64,000 nt of DNA from JAEXOD01 sp964652025. GTDB taxonomy: Bacteria > Bacteroidota > Ignavibacteria > Ignavibacteriales > Melioribacteraceae. The translations under genes and the position numbers were made by a program. Below, piece by piece: positions 63,101-64,000 of the stretch. The stretch covers positions 62,001 to 126,000 of the forward strand of contig CAZYZX010000001.1 in NCBI GenBank assembly GCA_964652025.1. The letters run 5' to 3'. Under the pieces are notes generated by a model. That model was given only the letters and a program-made list of their open reading frames with translations, searched no databases and had not been told where the DNA came from. The first letter of the stretch is position 1. Each line of letters begins with the position of its first letter.

Positions 63101-64000
63101 AAACGATAGTGTTTCTGTTAAAATCACTTTAAGTTCTGCTGATACAACTTATACTTTACCAGTAAAATATATGCAAAGTTTTGGTGAATTGGATTCAATT
63201 AGTTTTTATTGGAAGCCTAACAAAGCTGGGTTATATACTGTTAAAGCTAATATTAATAATGTAAATAGTATTGATGAGGAAGATTTAAGCGATAATGAAG
63301 CTGCTAAAAATATAGCAGTTTACAACGTAAAAGAAACTAATATTATTAGTCCAGAAAATGGTGCTATACTTAACACTAAAAGGCCAAAATTTATAATTGC
63401 AGACCCAAGTATTTATCTTAATAAAAATTACACTTACTTTATTGAAATAGATACATCTATTAATTTCACAAATCCAATGTATAAATCCCCAGAATTAACA
63501 GGTAATTTGGGTATAACGGAATGGAGCCCGTCAACAGATTTAAAGAATGGGGTATATTTCTGGCGTTCTAGAATTAAAGATGTTGAGCAAGCTCCTTATT
63601 GGTCTAATCTTAGTACATTTTTAATTACAGATAACAAAGATTCAGCATCATATTATATAAGTTCCAAGCAGTTAAAGCTGTTTAATACCAATAATATTTA
63701 TTATCATGATGATTTACAGTCTTTAGTATTAAATTTATCGAAACTTCCACCAAAGCCTTCAAATTCTAAGTTTATAGAGGATATATATCCGGATAGCGTT
63801 GATGGTTTACAAAGCTACACTGCAATTACAACTGATGGAAAATATTTTTATATTGGACATATAGCTTATTATGGCGGTCCGACATTAATACATAAATTTG
63901 GTACTGGAAATGATGGTACGGAAAAAGGTAAATATTATGGTGTTGTATCTAATCAAACATTAAAACTCTGGCATTCTTTATTTTACTTAGATAATAACTT
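60132..64000 (+). CDS. Gingipain-type C25 peptidase, PorU-like, 3' truncated
   Basis: The frame stays open from ATG 60132 to the window end: 1289 residues with no stop. A signal peptide (1-19, ending V-F-S-Q) leads into a beta-rich N-terminal region; residues about 236-250 (Y-F-K-I-Y-L-N-K-K-G-V-Y-R-I) match the segment before PorU catalytic domains. The C25 domain spans about 587-945, with H823 in F-F-G-H-G-G and C855 in S-I-T-C-Y-T-A-H-F-D as the catalytic dyad; the 32-residue spacing agrees with gingipains. A CARDB-like domain (965-1065) and an FN3-like segment (1068-1170) follow. PorU is the T9SS sortase that cleaves the C-terminal signal and attaches cargo to A-LPS. Whether this is PorU, a PorU2-type paralogue or a cargo protease needs the missing C-terminus. 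Confidence 0.85.
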   Translation, partial: MIKYIYLFVIFCTGIVFSQNYKVLESNDRFITVQVNFEDNFTLKDTIVNGLKYTKINSNTLINTKIGEPDIPKMFLSFGIPFNSNPKIEILNINYSTIDNKFVLPVPEYGEDGEILNYDNFNKEIYSSNKYYPINDVFIADNYIARFTKILNVQISPILFNPVKKQIKLNKKIVFKLTYNELDNKNFIYNYDAKADEYLRLSVVNYDIAKQWMGIDGEQKEQSLLNSRWYNPNKEYFKIYLNKKGVYRIKYDDLLAAGLDETITIDSKKLELFCNGVKIPIDVFTKKDSLFSKGSYLQFCGYPPTPTPYAKLNIYNNTNVYWLSYQADSVGYQFKNITGKPLVWGKSFVTNKRLLHYERDTIYERLGYADNSNRDYWFWGKASGENGTAQEAFFYTFPTPPKMNTDSVYIKLRVSMHGLTTGVHKADIMLTSQPVGSKSWTGQQEAIFETTFKLGEIGIFPQNTFQVFAKGEFERDEIRINWFELEYWQYNEVNGESYIFTAPNNTFGKTLFIVYRWTADTMLVYIPDRGEVIRDSRVTHNQWDNVEFVDQVYLQHEYFCVSLNAFLTPDSIRKNVNSDLYNTNQGADYIIITHPKFTEVANKLALYRSNNLTGFTNPRVKVVNVMDIYNEFSSGLMDPFAIREFIKHAYFNWQRPAPSYVVLLGDMSYDYRKIFPTSRENFIPSIPYQSFKYGQAVADNMFVAVDGVDVIPDISIGRISIETVAEGEAIINKMINYPLDKTKEWRQRVNLYSAGQSASDENYFRFNDENQMLDNNFINLKGYSTYKVYAFPNKPEYSQFIGGTPEMKNGFNEGAIITNFFGHGGGYQWDLFFLNDHIYQLTNFGKPTFITSITCYTAHFDNQDVFGEQFIKVPEKGAIGFWGHTGITFWPQGKSLNAKLFSQIFNNKVFVVGDAIRYAKADFPNGMTGLDADHIALLTLLGDPAVDLAFVRKPDFKMLSENIDFEPDYPLVNDEVKIKLKVINLGTVFPNDSVSVKITLSSADTTYTLPVKYMQSFGELDSISFYWKPNKAGLYTVKANINNVNSIDEEDLSDNEAAKNIAVYNVKETNIISPENGAILNTKRPKFIIADPSIYLNKNYTYFIEIDTSINFTNPMYKSPELTGNLGITEWSPSTDLKNGVYFWRSRIKDVEQAPYWSNLSTFLITDNKDSASYYISSKQLKLFNTNNIYYHDDLQSLVLNLSKLPPKPSNSKFIEDIYPDSVDGLQSYTAITTDGKYFYIGHIAYYGGPTLIHKFGTGNDGTEKGKYYGVVSNQTLKLWHSLFYLDNN

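Noticed and set aside
1..64000. CRISPR arrays, insertion sequences, prophage genes, rRNA and further tRNAs
   Set aside because: Scanning by eye found no direct-repeat array, transposase, integrase or phage structural gene, and only one cloverleaf (50241-50314).

Overview
The window is a strongly AT-rich bacterial chromosome segment with very high coding density. It carries no mobile element, phage or CRISPR array that I can see. The gene set points to the Bacteroidota/Chlorobi side of the tree, most likely an Ignavibacteria-like or Kapabacteria-like lineage. The evidence is several secreted proteins ending in a type IX secretion (T9SS, Por) C-terminal domain with the N-Y-P-N-P-F-N motif, a PorV/PorQ-type outer-membrane protein, a gingipain/PorU-like C25 peptidase, a DUF4837 lipoprotein and a long SecA with a C-terminal SEC-C zinc motif. 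TAA, TAG and TGA are all used as stops, so the code is standard. This placement is inference from gene content; no rRNA is present.

Layout. 1-8980 (+): T9SS cargo and accessory genes: a truncated FN3-like surface protein, a PorV-like barrel, a circularly permuted GH16 beta-glucanase with a malectin-like domain, a choice-of-anchor-J/propeller protein and a CotH-kinase-like protein. 8972-12589: an IscX-like protein (-) and a large AddB-like PD-(D/E)XK nuclease (+). 12704-20745 (+): housekeeping run greA-ribD-ribE-tilS-hpt-ftsH-polyprenol/diacylglycerol kinase, then a DUF4837 lipoprotein. 20772-25443 (-): glnE and a DUF2723 membrane protein, divergent from secA-glnB-TPR lipoprotein-AlbA_2 protein (25609-31834, +). 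31812-33759 (-): rlmN-sugE-trmH family. 33916-41300 (+): an eleven-gene, tightly overlapping run (acyl-CoA dehydrogenase, DUF2442, YidD, two paralogous TPR proteins, ACT protein, UPF0210, LemA, TPM protein, DUF309, ferredoxin) closed by a strong terminator. 41348-46966: an EamA transporter (-), a transglutaminase-like secreted protein (+), a chemoreceptor with an in-frame stop at its third codon, and cheW. 47039-49911 (-): ugd-rfbC-galE nucleotide-sugar genes. 49974-50314: a small cysteine protein and tRNA-Arg(ACG). 50482-60053 (+): a surface polysaccharide locus (flippase, glycosyltransferases, ligase/polymerase, aminotransferase, sugar-phosphate transferase, outer-membrane barrel). 60132-end (+): a large C25 peptidase running off the window.

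How it fits together. Cargo with T9SS tails is exported by Sec (secA is here), crosses the outer membrane by T9SS and is processed by PorV- and PorU-type proteins; members of all three classes are present. The ugd-rfbC-galE operon makes sugar nucleotides or branch sugars that the adjacent glycan locus can use. GlnE and PII belong to nitrogen control. The receptor and CheW imply a chemotaxis pathway encoded elsewhere. The observations I find most worth a second look are the permuted glucanase, the nonsense codon and the codon-usage break inside the chemoreceptor gene, the YidD-TPR-TPR cluster, and a Gly-codon run that doubles as a ribosome binding site.
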